From Cymodocea nodosa (lineage: Eukaryota > Streptophyta > Magnoliopsida > Alismatales > Cymodoceaceae): a stretch of DNA of 64,000 nt. Positions within the stretch are counted from its first letter, which is position 1. Each line of letters begins with the position of its first letter. Under the pieces are notes generated by a model. That model was not told where the DNA came from. It made no database searches and saw nothing but the letters and a program-made list of their open reading frames with translations. Positions 33,733 to 45,195 of this stretch are shown here, one piece after another. The stretch covers positions 11,614,001-11,678,000 of the forward strand of contig CM072335.1 of the NCBI GenBank assembly GCA_036874045.1. Direction: 5' to 3'. The position numbers and the translations under genes were made by a program.

Positions 33733-34123
33733 ATATTTATATATTTGTCATTACTGAAAGATCAAAAACAATGTGAATTCGCACTAAAAACTAGTTGAAT
33801 TGGATTGTTTAAAGTTTGAAAATAAAGATCCAATTATTTCAACTCATTTGCAATGATTACAACTCTATTGAAAAAATAACACGACACAACAGACATTAAA
33901 TGTTTCACACTTCTTAGTACTCCAATTGTTGTATGTTAAGATGTTACAAAATTTGAGTTAGAGAATACAACCCTTTGGATAGCAAAAATCGTTATAATGG
34001 CACATTTTGATCAAGATGTCATTCAATATATGACATTAATTTTGGAAACCGTTATCAATAACAGGGTCGTCTCTTAGTGACAGTTTGATTTACAAAAAGA
34101 CCATCCTATAATGATGCAAAAGT

Positions 34124-34188
34124 GAGTGAAACACGAAGACTTCCGAAGAGGTCACCCATCTAACTACTGTGTTGGTATGATCGCTCCC
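34124..34188 (-). pseudogene. 5S rRNA-like unit 4, internally deleted
   Basis: Lacks about 53 bp in the middle, including box A. This accounts for the short 455-bp spacing here. Confidence 0.85.
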
Positions 34189-34578
34189 TTATTTACATAT
34201 TTGTCATTACTAAAAGATAAAAAACTATGTTAATTCGCACTAGAAATTAGTTGAATTGGATTGTTTAAAGTTTGAAAATAAAGATCCAATTATTTCAACT
34301 CATTTGCAACGATTACAACTCTGTCGAAAAAATAGCATGACACAACAGCCATTAAATGTTTCTCATTTCTTGGTACTCTAATTGTTGTAAATTAAGATGT
34401 TACAAAATTTGAGTTAGATAATACAACCCTTTAGATATCAAAGACCATTATAATGGCACATTTTGATCATGATTCATTGAATATATGACAATAATTTTGG
34501 AAACCGTTAACAATAACAGGGTTGTCTCTTGGTGAAAGTTTGATTTACAAAAAGACCATCCTATCATGATGCAAAAAT

Positions 34579-34696
34579 GAGTGCAACGCAGGGACTTCCC
34601 AAGAGGTCAGCCATCTTAGTACTACTCTCGCCCAAACACATTTAACTTTGGAGTTTTGATGAGATCTAGTACTTTTGTGTGGGTATGATCGCACCA
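34579..34696 (-). pseudogene. 5S rRNA-like unit 5
   Basis: Full length. GAGAGTAGTAC is intact on the sense strand; box A is altered as in the other units. Confidence 0.9.
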
Positions 34697-35087
34697 ATAT
34701 TTATATATTTGTCATTAGTGAAAGATCGAAAACTATGTTAATTTGCTCTAGAAACTTGTTGAATTGGATTGTTTAAAGTTTGAAAATAAAGATCCGATTA
34801 TTTCAACTCTTTTGCAATGATTACAACTCTCTTGAAAAAATAGCACGACACAACAGCCATTAAATGTTTCTCATTTCATGGTACTCTGATTGTTGTAAGT
34901 TAAGATGGTACAAAATTTAAGTTAGAGAATACAATCCTTTGGATATCAAAGACCATTATAATGGCACATTTTGATCATAATGTCATTCAATATATGACAT
35001 GAATTTTGGAAATCATTATTGATAATAGGGTTGTCTCTTAGTGACAGTTTGATTTTCAAAAAGGCCATCCTACCATGATGCAAAAAT

Positions 35088-35205
35088 GAGTGCAACACAA
35101 GGACTTCCCAAGAGGTCACCCATCTTAGTACTACTCTCGCCCAAACATATTTAACTTTGAAGTTCTAATAAGATTGAGTGCTTTTGTGTTGGTGTAATCG
35201 CACCC
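35088..35205 (-). pseudogene. 5S rRNA-like unit 6
   Basis: Full length, with sense start GGGTGCGATTACACC. GGGCGAGAGTAGTAC and GATGGGTGACCTC are intact. Confidence 0.9.
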
Positions 35206-35597
35206 ATATTTATATATTTGTCATTACTGAAAGATCGAAAACTATGTTAATTCGCACTAGAAACTAGTTGAATTGGATTGTTCAAAGTTTGAAAATAAAG
35301 ATCCAATTATTTCAACTCATTTGCAATGATTACAACTCTGTTGAAAAAATAGCACGACACAACAGACATTAAATGTTTCTCATTTCTTGGTACTCTCAAT
35401 TTTTTTAAGTTAAGATGTTACAAAATTTGAGTCAGAGAATACAACCATTTGGATATCAAAGACCGTTATAATGGCACATTTTGATAATGATGTCATTCAA
35501 TATATGACATTAATTTTGGAAACCGTTATCGATAATAGGGTGATCTCTTAGTGACAGTTTGATTTACAAAAAGGCCATCCTACCATGATGCAAAAAT

Positions 35598-35714
35598 GAG
35601 TGCAACAAAGGACTTCATAAGAGGTCACCCATCTTAATACTACTCTCGCCCAAACACATTTAACTTTGGAATTTTGATGCGATCTAGTGCTTTTGTGTTG
35701 GTATGATCGCACCA
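35598..35714 (-). pseudogene. 5S rRNA-like unit 7
   Basis: Full length. The small ORF 35733-35548 lies across it and is not a gene. Confidence 0.9.
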
Positions 35715-36102
35715 ATATTTTAATATTTGTCATTACTGAAAGATAGAAAACTATGTTAATTCACACTAGAAACTAGTTGAATTAGATTGTTTAAAGTTTG
35801 AAAATAAAGATGCAATTATTTCTACTCATTTGCAATGATTACAACTTTGTTTAAATTACATGACACAACAGCCATTAAATGTTTCTCATTTCTTGGTACT
35901 CTGATTGTTGTAACTTAAGATGTTACAAAATTTGAGTAAGAGAATACAATCCTTTGGATATCAAAGACCTTTATAATGGCACATTTTGATCATGATGTCA
36001 TTCAATATATAACATTAATTTTGGAAACCGTTATCGATAATAGGGTCATCTCTTAGTGACAGTTTGATTTACCAAATGACCATCCTACGATGACGCCAAA
36101 AT

Positions 36103-36219
36103 GAGTGCAACACATGGATTTCCTAGGAGGTCACCCATTTGAGTATTACTCTCACCCAAACACATTTAACTTTGTAGTGTAATGAGATCTAGTGCTTTTG
36201 TGTTGATATGATCGCATCA
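36103..36219 (-). pseudogene. 5S rRNA-like unit 8
   Basis: Full length, with several extra substitutions near its 3' end and in box A. Confidence 0.88.
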
Positions 36220-36610
36220 ATACTTATATATTTGGCATTACTGAAAGATCGAAAACTATGTTAATTCACACTAGAAACTAGTTGAATTGGATTGTTTAAA
36301 GTTTGGAAATAAAGATCCAATTATTTCAACTCATTTGCGATGATTACAACTCTGTTGAAAAAATAGCACAACACAACAAACATTAAATGTTTCTCATTTC
36401 TTGGTACTCTGATTGTTGTAAGTTAAGATGTTATAAAATTTGAGTGAGAGAATGCAACCCTTCGGATATCAAAGACCGTTATAATGGCACATTTTGATCA
36501 TGATGTCATTCAATATATGACATTAATTTTGGAAACCGTTATACATAATAGGGATGTCTCTTGGTGATAGTTTGATTTACAAAAAGACCATCCAATCATG
36601 ATGCAAAACT

Positions 36611-36729
36611 GAGTGCAAAACAAGGACTTCCCCACAGGGAACCCATCTTTGGGCTACTATCTCTCAAACACATTTAACTTTGGAGTTCTGATGAGATATA
36701 GTGCTTTTGTGTTGGCATGATCACAACAA
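36611..36729 (-). pseudogene. 5S rRNA-like unit 9
   Basis: Full length but diverged in box C; the last complete unit before copia B. Confidence 0.85.
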
Positions 36730-36952
36730 TATTTGTATATTTGTCATTACTGAAAGATTGGAAACTATGTTAATTTGCACTAGAAACTAGTTGAATTGGA
36801 TTGTTTAAAGTTTGAAAATAAAGATCCAATTATTTCAACTCATTTGCATTGATTACAACTCTATTGAAAAAATTGCACGACACAACGACCATTAAATGTT
36901 TCTCAGAACATTTATCTCTATGTAAACCAGAGTTGAAATTTTCATTTCTAAC

Positions 36953-38564
36953 AGTAGGATCGTATGGCTACACAAGAGGGGGGTGAATTGTGTATTTTTA
37001 ATATTTTCTGAAATATAATTGAAACTTTAATACTCAAAAACAAGTCGAGACATTGTTTTCATAAAATCATTTTTATTCAAGGTTTCAATTACAATATACA
37101 ATTCAATTCTCCTTAGAAATTGTAGATGCAATTATATTTCGATATCATGTATCATCTAAACAATTTCATAACTACAAATAGAGAAAACTAATTTGCGAAA
37201 TTTAAAACTTTACTCCTTGTTTGAGATCTTTCTTCTTCTTCTTTTTCTTCTTCAGCAATTCTTTAGTGACGAATATCTTGTCTTTTCATGCTTCACCGAA
37301 TTTTCTTTCTTCTGATACTTCAAATCTTCAGTGACGAAAATCATACCTTTTTATGCTTCACTGAACTTTCTTCCACTTGAGAGATTTTCCCCGAGAAGGT
37401 GTTTTTGATCCCTGAAAAAGATTTTTCTTTTGGTGTGCAGGGATGGTTTGATCCTTCAAAAGATTTTTCGTTTTGTGTGCAAGGATAAATTGATCAACAA
37501 TAATTCTATGCCTTTTATACTGTATCTTCATTTCATGCATATCTTTCACGTTTAACCACTACCAGTTTTCCACTTCTCCACGTCTTTTCTTTTTCCTTCA
37601 TTGAAACACACACGTTCTAACCCACGTTTATATTTCAAATTTTCTTTAATCATCAGTCTTGGATCTCTAAAAAATTTCCTGAAAATAAACTTTCTCGTCC
37701 AAAAATTTTTCATCAGTGTAATAAGAAGTCGTTACTTTAATGTTAACTAAACGAGTAACACAAGTATATATATAACTTAACGTTTCTAACTTAACGAGTT
37801 CCTCATGTACCATTTCACGTGACAAGTACTATAGCTAACTCAACGAGCTAAGTCCATGGTGTTATGCTATCTCAACGAACCATCTCTGTTGTGTTATGAT
37901 AACTCAACGAATCATTTCTGTTGTGTTATGATAACTCAACGAACCAGTAATAAACAAATGTTTTTATAATAAGAATTTTACCACGTGCAAAAATAACAAC
38001 TTAAGTTTATAACGCTAACCTAACGCGTTGCCTTAGTGTTCAATATAGCAACTCAACTCATTTAGTTATGTTAACTTAACGAGTTAAACATGTGCACCTC
38101 ACGTGATACAATACAACATTCGTAATTTATAATTTCACCACGTGTATAACACTAACTTAACGAGTTCGTCTCTTCTTTTACTCACTAACTTAACGAGTTA
38201 TCACGTGACCTATTTTAACATTTAAGCCTCTAACTTAACGAGTTCTCATGTGACCTCTATACAAACAAAACTCTAACTTAACGAGTTGTCTAAACGTGCA
38301 CTGTTCACGATACAGAAGATATAACATTAAAACATATCATGCTTTTCAATAAAAACACACGTTAACTTAACATTTAGCTAAATAAGAAATTAATGCAACG
38401 AAACGACTAGTTATTAACTTCAGATCCAATACAGACAAGTATTTTTATCAGTAAGCTTTTTCTGTATTAATTAATGATTTTAATTTCTTTTCACAAGCAA
38501 TAGTAATTGAGCAAATATGATTATTTTCATTCAACACACATCATCAAAACAAAAATACTCAACA
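36953..38564 (-). mobile_element. Solo LTR of copia A inside copia B, TSD CTAAC
   Basis: 1612 bp matching the whole family A LTR, with target duplications CTAAC at 36948-36952 and 38565-38569. No PBS or internal sequence is attached, so unequal recombination between LTRs removed the body. It supplies the U3 part missing from the 18088-19411 copy. Confidence 0.93.
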
Positions 38565-40372
38565 CTAACATTATTTGATTTCCAATATCCGATATTCTTT
38601 AAATATGAAGAAAATTGATCAAGAATATTAAAATTCTCAAATGACTTAGCTTGATTTTTCTGAAAATTTCTTTTGACATTCTTGCATCGTGTACTATCAT
38701 TTATATGCTACATTTTATCAACTTGCACATATTTTTCTCTCTTTTTAATTACACATGGAATAGTTTTTCTCTTACTATTCTTAGTACTAGAAATAAAGAC
38801 ATTATTTTTAGCAATACCATCATGCAATATATAATTTTCAAAAGATGCATCGTGTAAACCAATACCATGATTTTCTACATTTGATATTTTACTACTAAGT
38901 TCATTTGTTATAGTTTGACTATTATTCCATTTACTTAATATAGCCTTTTGATCGCAGACCTTAATTTTTAACACATCAATTTCTGAATTTAAATCAGTAA
39001 TAGTAGTTCCAATTTTTCAATTTCACCGATCATTTTCTTCTTATCAGCAATTAAATTTTCACAATTAGCATGCAATTTTCTTTCTATTACAGTAAACTTT
39101 AAAATTTCTTCTACATGCCTTTGATTTTCTTCTTTAAATTTATTCAACGTAAAGTTCAGAAAATCAATCTTATTTTCAGATTCATCTAGCATTTTCTTAG
39201 TGTTCTTTCCTTCTATTTTTACTTTCTTATATTTTCTAGCTAGTCTATTGTATTCAACAAGTAATCCATAAAAACTATCAAAGTTAGCATTTTGATCAAA
39301 GGATACCTCACTAGATTTTGCCATGAAGCATACGTTTGCCAGATTTTCTTTTGAATCCGATGTTGATGAGGATTCATTATCTAATGTTGAATCCTTTGTT
39401 TCTTCACTTTTTGAAGCTGAAGAGTCATCCCATGTCACTTTAAGTACCCTTCTCTTTCTGAATTTCTTACTCTTAAAATTCCTCCTCGAATTCTTCTTAT
39501 CTTTGTTGAGCGGACAATCAGTTTGAAAGTGACCCGGTCTGTTGCACTTGTAGCATATGATTTTGTCTTTCGTGAATGATTTCTTCTCCATATCTCCAGA
39601 TGTCTTTGCTGACCTGAAGTTCCTACGTTTCTTCAACAAATTTCTAAATTTTCTAGTCAACAACAGTAAATCATCGTTAGAATCACTAGTGACTTCTGAG
39701 ACTTTATCAGCCTCAAAAGCCAGATCCCTTCTAGGATTTCTCCCTTTTGGATCTAAATGTTGTACTTCATAGGTTGTCAGATTTCCTATGAGATCATCGA
39801 GAGTATATGTATTTAAATCTTTGGACTCTTCAATAGATGTTGTCTTTTGAGCTCAAATTTTAGTTAAAGATCTTTCTTACCAAGTCTTTTTCCTCGAATT
39901 TATTACCTAAAGATTTTAATGAATTTACAATCTCAAGAAAACGAGAAAACATGTTAGAGATACATTCATTTTCGTGCATTTTAAAAAGCTCATATTTATG
40001 TACTAACATATTAATCTTAGATTCCTTGACCTGGTTAGTACCTTCATTGGCAACTTCTAATGCATGCCATATCTCATATGTAGTTTGATATGCAGAAACT
40101 TTATTAAATTGATCATGAGATAAAGCACAAAACAAGATATTTAAACCTTTAGCATTCAGTGTCATTTGCTCCTTTTCATCAAAAGTCCAAGTATCATATA
40201 GAGTCATAACTAACACTATAGGATTTCTAATTATATGCCATAATTTGAAATCAATTGACTAAAAGAATACTTTCATCCTATATTTCCAGTAGCCATAATT
40301 ACTAACTTCGAACATAGGAGGATGATTAGTGGTCTGTCCTTCAGTCATAACTAAGATTTCAGTATTATCCAT
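38565..40372 (-). pseudogene. gag: Copia B gag
   Basis: ATG at 40372. The capsid region (40216-39860) contains NILFCALSHDQFNKVSAYQ and NMLVHKYELFKMHENECI. The zinc knuckle ICYKCNRPGHFQTDCP lies in 39663-38989 and is an intact CCHC, unlike family A. A coiled coil follows (CENLIADKKKMIGEIEKLE), then the linker at 38974-38708. Stops are near 40260 and 39858, with a frame break near 38980. The linker resumes to the left of the solo LTR at 36952-36906. Confidence 0.88.
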
Positions 40373-40454
40373 TTTAAATAGATAATCCTAAGAAAATGAT
40401 AGGAAAAATCGATTCCTAAATAGAGAAATAAAAGCTCTTAATTATGATAATAAT

Positions 40455-40466
40455 GCTCTGATACTA
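40455..40466 (-). other. Primer-binding site, copia B
   Basis: TAGTATCAGAGC on the minus strand, differing from the tRNA-iMet-type site in its second base, two bases from the LTR end at 40469. Confidence 0.75.
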
Positions 40467-40468
40467 GT

Positions 40469-41664
40469 TGTAGGATCATTTGTATCACAAGAGGGGGGGT
40501 GAATTGTATTTTTAGTAATTAAATAAAACAAGAGCACAAAACACTCGTGAATGAAATTCTATTCTTTATTTAAAGACAGAATTTACAATATCTTTTCAGC
40601 TCAATTCCCTTCTTGAAGGTTTTGATATAGTAATGTTTGATATACAATTCAAATAGAAAAACAAAGCTCTTATTCAAAACTAATTTTGAATTGTATAAAA
40701 CCTAATCTTTATGCACACAACTTCTTTCTTTCTCTTTGCTCAGCTTCTATATCTCTTCTTCTCTAGTTGTCGAATTTCTAGACTTCTTGCGTTTGCAACT
40801 CCTTTTCTGAAATTGCTTGGAATTTCGAACTTCTTCTAATGTTGGAGAATTTTTCAAAATATGAATATTCAAACTTAACTTTTCAGTTAGGGATCTAGAT
40901 TGAATATTCAGACTTGGTTTTTGAGATTGGGATCCTCTGTTGTAATGTAGCTCGTACTCTCTATTTGTAGTCGAACTTTGTTGTCTTTCTCATTCAGCAT
41001 GTTCATCCACTTAATCCACAATCCATAATCCATGTACTAATTTTTTTTTTAATCCAAATTACTAACTTTTTGAGTTTCCACTTTCTCCACAATCATTTTG
41101 AATTTCCACGATCTCCACTCGTAGATATATCGAGACTTTTATCTTCCTAGAGTCTTGTAGAATTTATCTTCTAAGTCTTCGATTTAGTCGAACATTTATC
41201 ATTTAACTCTTGTAAAAACTCGTACACTTATCCTTTAACTCTTCGAGCTTTTGTTCACCTGCAAAACACGTGACTAAACAAGGAAACTTATCTATTCGTT
41301 AGTCCTTTTATAAAACTCAAACAGTTATCTATCCATGTGTATAAAAACTCGAACAGTCATCTAACTATTCAATTTTTCATTACCGAACACACATGGAAAA
41401 CACGTGACAACTTAAAAACATTAAAAACATGCGTGTAGATAACTTAACTATACGAGTTTTTAATATAAAGTATTCGACAAAAACGAAACGTTAATTATCC
41501 GAAAGTTTAACTATTGCAAATCTAACTCTTCGAAAATTTTTAATTTATCCGACATAAAAATGAAACTTTTCAATAATCTGTTAACTATTATACTTAGAGA
41601 ATATTATGTAGACTTATTTAAAAATGTTAATAAAGCATATATCATCAAAATTAAATACTTAACA
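40469..41664 (-). repeat. Copia B LTR, complete, minus strand
   Basis: 1196 bp. Its sense start aligns with TGTTAGGAATTTTG at 41854 and 43544. It contains CGAATAGTTA / TAACTGTTCGAG inverted motifs analogous to those in the other families. Confidence 0.88.
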
Positions 41665-41853
41665 GCACATTTTGATCATGATGTCATTCAATATATGACA
41701 TTAATTTTGGAAACTGTTATCAATAATTGGGTCGTCTCTTCGTGACAATTTGATTTACAAAAAGACCATCCTACCATGATGCAAAAGTGAGTGCAACACA
41801 AGGACTTCCAAAGAGATCACCCAACTTAATACTACTCTCGTCCAAACACATTT
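41665..41853 (-). repeat. 5S repeat fragment, 5S unit truncated at 41853
   Basis: Spacer plus the 3' half of a 5S gene (41789-41853, minus sense). It ends within the gene (CCAAACACATTTT), where a plus-strand copia B LTR starts. It shows that the array once continued here. Confidence 0.88.
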
Positions 41854-42412
41854 TGTTAGGAATTTTGTTTTGATGATATATGCTTTATTAAAGTTTTTAA
41901 ATAAGTCTAAATAATATTCTCTAAGTATAATAGTAAACAGTTTATCGGAAAGTTTCATTTTTATGTCGAATAAGTTAATGATTTCTGAAGAGTTAGATTT
42001 TCGATAGTTAAACTTTCAGATAGTTAACGTTTCATTTTTGTCGAACAGTTTATGTTAAAAACTCGTATAGTTAAGTTATCTGCACGTGTGTTTTTATTGT
42101 TTTAAGTTGTCACGTGTTTTTCATGTGCGTTCAGTAATGAAAATCGAATAGTTAGATAACTGTTTGAGTTTTTTTACGCATGGATAGATAAGTCTTCGAG
42201 TTTTATAAAATGACTAACGAATAGATAAGTTTGCTATGTTTAGTCACATGTTTTGCAAGTGTAAAAACTTGAAGAGTTACAAATAAGTGTTCGAGTTTTT
42301 ACAGGACTTAAAGGACAAGTGTATGACTAAATCGAAGACTTAGAAGATATTCTACAAGACTCTAGGAAGATAAAGTTTCGATGAATCTACGAGTGGAGAT
42401 CGTGGAAACAAA
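41854..42412 (+). repeat. Copia B LTR, plus strand, truncated
   Basis: Starts TGTTAGG and ends inside the LTR near GAGATCGTGGAAA, joining directly to ORF-X sequence; PBS, gag and pol are deleted. Confidence 0.85.
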
Positions 42413-43250
42413 CTTAACAGTGGAAGAAGGTATTCCTATTTCCAATATATAAGAAAATGACATATATTTAACTCCAGATTTACTTTATCAAGTACTTTGT
42501 TTGAAAAATGAAGGAGTTAAATTATTAGAAAGAAAATAGGTTTATCAATTGGGATGGGACATTAAAAGTTTAGGCAAAGATCCAACTGCCAACAAACCAT
42601 TGAAATTACTGAATGATTTAAATGGCCAAGCACGTTTTATTGCAAAAATACTGCATACTTCATTGTTTCAGAGGTTTGGTCATGGTGCCGAAGTTGGCAT
42701 ATATTGTCTTTATGCTACATATGCATTAATTAACCATATACAAGTGAACTAGTATGATATTTTTGTTTCTCATATCTTACATTTGCAGAGTAAATTATTT
42801 TATGGTGATACGATTTTGAGAATTGTGGCAAGTCAAACAGATATTACACCTTGGCCACAGAAAAGATTAAAGTCAAGATCTTTCTCTACAAAGGAACTCC
42901 AAAAATACCAGGAAGTAGATACACCTATAATTCAACAACAACAACAACAATAGGGTCGGCAAACACAATCACAATAGCAACAGCAACAATCAACACGATT
43001 TTCAGAACAACAACAATATACAGATATAAATACAAGTATACATACAGATATAAATACAGGTATACATATAAATACAAATACAGGTATAAATACAAACATC
43101 CATTCAGAATTTTTACAGCAACCATCACAAGTTTCACAAAATGATTTAGATCAAGCAGTAATTAACTAGATAAACAAAGTAAGTTCAGAAATTGCAAAGC
43201 AAATTTCAAATACTCTGATCAGTATTTTTCGAAGACAAAGAGGCTTGTGA
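42413..43250 (+). pseudogene. Copia B ORF-X, C-terminal part
   Basis: Homologous to copia A 29640-30294: LCLKNEGVKLLE, GQARFIAKILHTSLFQRFGH, LYATYALINHIQVN, then an in-frame TAG at 42750-42752 at the same place as the stops of the other families, then YDIFVSHI and QSKLFYGDTI. A Gln-rich stretch and an expanded Asn/Thr/Ile/His repeat (42,950-43,110; a minisatellite of ATACAGATATAAATAC type) precede the conserved terminal helix. Ends TGA 43248-43250. Further stops are in the Gln stretch. Confidence 0.78.
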
Positions 43251-43543
43251 TTATACAAATTATGTATTACATGATTTATTTCTTGTAATTTGTAACCAAA
43301 AATATTATGTAAATTGTTTACTACATTTAATGCTCACGTGCTTTTTTTTTTTTCACAGTTTATATTTATACAGTTTATGCTTAATCCATGAAAGTTATAC
43401 ATGTTTAAAAATATTTTTAACAATATGTACTTAGAATATTTTTCTTCCTTACATTTTATTTACTTTTTTATAATGCCAAAAAGGGGGAGAAGAGATAGAT
43501 TATTTGACTTATTAGGTTTTGACATCATCAAAAAGGGGGAGAT
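43251..43543 (+). other. Copia B 3' UTR with two polypurine tracts
   Basis: AAAAAGGGGGAG at 43478-43489 and AAAAAGGGGGAGAT at 43530-43543 next to the LTR, the same Sirevirus-like duplication as in copia A. Confidence 0.85.
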
Positions 43544-44157
43544 TGTTAGGAATTTTGTTTTGATGATATATGCTTTATTAAAGTTTTTAAATAAGTCTAA
43601 ATAATATTCTCCAAGTATATTTCTCTAAGTATAATAGTTAACAAATTATCGAAAAGTTTCATTTTTATGTCGAATACGTTAAAGATTTCCGAAGAGTTAG
43701 ATTTTCGATAGTTAAACTTTCGAATTGTTAACGTTTCGTTTTTGTTGAATAGTTTATGTTAAAAACTCGTATAGTTAAGTTATCTGTACGTGTGTTTTTA
43801 ATGTTTTAAGTTGTCACGTGTTTTCCATATGCGTTCGGTAATGAAAATCGAATAGTTAGATAACTGTTCGAGTTTTTTTACACATGGATAGATAAGTCTT
43901 CGAGTCTTATAAAATGACTAACGAACAAATAAGTTTGCTATGTTTAGTCATGTGTTTTGCAGGTGCAAAAACTCGAAGAGTTACAAATAAGTGTTCGAGT
44001 TTTTATAGGACTTAAAGGATAAGTGTTCGACTAAATTGAAGACTTAGAAGATATTCTACAAGACTCCAAGAAGATAAAGTTTCGATGAATCTACGAGTGG
44101 AGATCATGGAAATTCAAAATTATAGTGGAGAAAGTGAAAACTCAAAAAGATAGTAAT
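43544..44157 (+). repeat. Copia B LTR following polypurine tract, truncated
   Basis: Starts TGTTAGG directly after the tract and breaks near TTTGGATTA, where RT coding sequence begins. Confidence 0.85.
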
Positions 44158-44164
44158 TTGGATT

Positions 44165-44968
44165 AATGAGGTTACAAGAAAAATATACTCAAGATTTATT
44201 AAAGAGGTTTGGTTTAGACAACACTAAAACAAAGAATACACCAATAAGTACTATCACCAAGTTGGATAAAGATGACTTTGGAAAAACTGTAGATATAAAA
44301 AATATAGAAGTATGATTGGTTCATTACTTTATTTAACAGCTAGCTGACTAGATATTATGTTTAGTGTGTGTACTTGTGCTAGATATCAATCTAATCCTAA
44401 GAAATCACACCTACTTGCTGTTAAATGAATTTTTAAATATCTATTAGGAACCATCAATTTAGAACTGTTTTACTTTAAACACAGTTGTTTAAACTTAGTA
44501 GGTTATAGTGATGCTGATTTCGCAAGATGTAAGTCTGAAAGAAAAAGCACCAGTGGCACTTGTCAATTATTAGGAAATTCTTTAGTGTCATGGTTTAGCA
44601 AAAAGCAAAATTGTATAGCATTATCTACAACTGAAGCTGAATATATAACTACTGGACTTTGGTGTGCTCAAATCTTGTGGATCAGACAAACTTTAAAAGA
44701 TTTTAATTTAGACTATGAACCAACTAAGATTTTCTGTGACAGTAGTTCTGCAATAAGTTTGTCTAAAAATCCTGTCTTACATTCACGAGCAAAACATATA
44801 GAAGTTCGACATCATTTTCTAAGGGATAATGTTATAAAAGGAAAATTAGTATTAAATTTTGTTCCTACCATAGAATAATTAGCAGATCTATTTACAAAAC
44901 TGTTAGATGAAAATACATTTCCAAAATTATGATTAGAACTTGGTATCTGTAGGTTATCTGATGTTTAA
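44165..44968 (+). pseudogene. pol: Copia B RT end and RNase H remnant
   Basis: Starts at the end of RT (LQEKYTQDLLKRFGLDNTKTK), then SMIGSLLYL, a frame-broken middle, and RNase H open at 44585-44878 (WFSKKQNCIALSTTEAEY, CDSSSAISLSKN, HIEVRHHFLRDNVIKG). Homologous to 25660-26458 of copia A. Ends TAA 44966-44968. Several stops. Confidence 0.9.
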
Positions 44969-45195
44969 ATTGTCCTGTTCATTGCATTTTGGTTTGTTAA
45001 AAAGGTAGTTTTATAAATTAATGTCTTTATTATTGAAAAAAAAAAAAACAAAACAAGACAAAATATCTATTTTCGAATTACAGTTTTTTGGTGGTTAAGA
45101 ATTTATGAAATTCTGATTTTTATTAAAGTCAATTTATTTAAGAAAAATTTAGAAAAGATTACTTAAGGAAAGTTAAATTGATTCAATGTGAGTGC
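44969..45195 (+). other. Copia B pol-to-ORF-X spacer, first piece (interrupted)
   Basis: About 45006-45195 matches 62566-62755. It is cut by the Athila-like element 2; AGTGC at 45191-45195 is the left target duplication. Confidence 0.88.

Larger units (their letters stand above)
31411..36905 (-). repeat. 5S rDNA-derived tandem array (~507-bp units)
   Basis: Units recur with periods near 500, 512, 455, 507, 511, 506 and 507 bp (landmark TTAAGATGTTAC). Each has a ~118-bp 5S-like gene on the minus strand and ~390 bp of spacer. The spacer keeps a TATATAAAT box just upstream of the gene (minus strand) and a T5 run just after its end. All units share changes in the box A area (sense CCAAAGTTAAATGTGTTTGGG against plant 5S CCGCAGTTAAGCGTGCTTGGG), so the array was amplified from an already altered gene. 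It is interrupted by a MITE and bounded on both sides by copia elements. Confidence 0.92.
36906..41664 (-). mobile_element. Copia family B element, minus-strand fragment
   Basis: On the minus strand: LTR 41664-40469, PBS, gag, and the beginning of the gag-pol linker (down to 36906), interrupted by a solo copia A LTR. The rest of pol and the other LTR are missing. Both outer edges abut 5S repeat sequence, with about 105 bp of the 5S unit missing between them, so it inserted into the array and was later deleted at one side. Confidence 0.85.

Noticed and set aside
35548..35733. Minus ORF over 5S unit 7
   Set aside because: It lies across the 5S sequence and spacer, and is not open in other units.
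31411..36905. CRISPR-like or centromeric satellite
   Set aside because: The period is ~507 bp, and each unit contains a recognisable 5S rRNA gene with box C, an upstream TATA-type box and a T5 terminator.
40455..40466. tRNA gene fragment
   Set aside because: It is the primer-binding site next to the LTR; no tRNA body is present.
43000..43144. Tyr/Lys/Thr-repeat ORF 42851-43144 and its antisense
   Set aside because: Shadow frames of the minisatellite inside ORF-X; the conserved terminal helix of ORF-X is in another frame.
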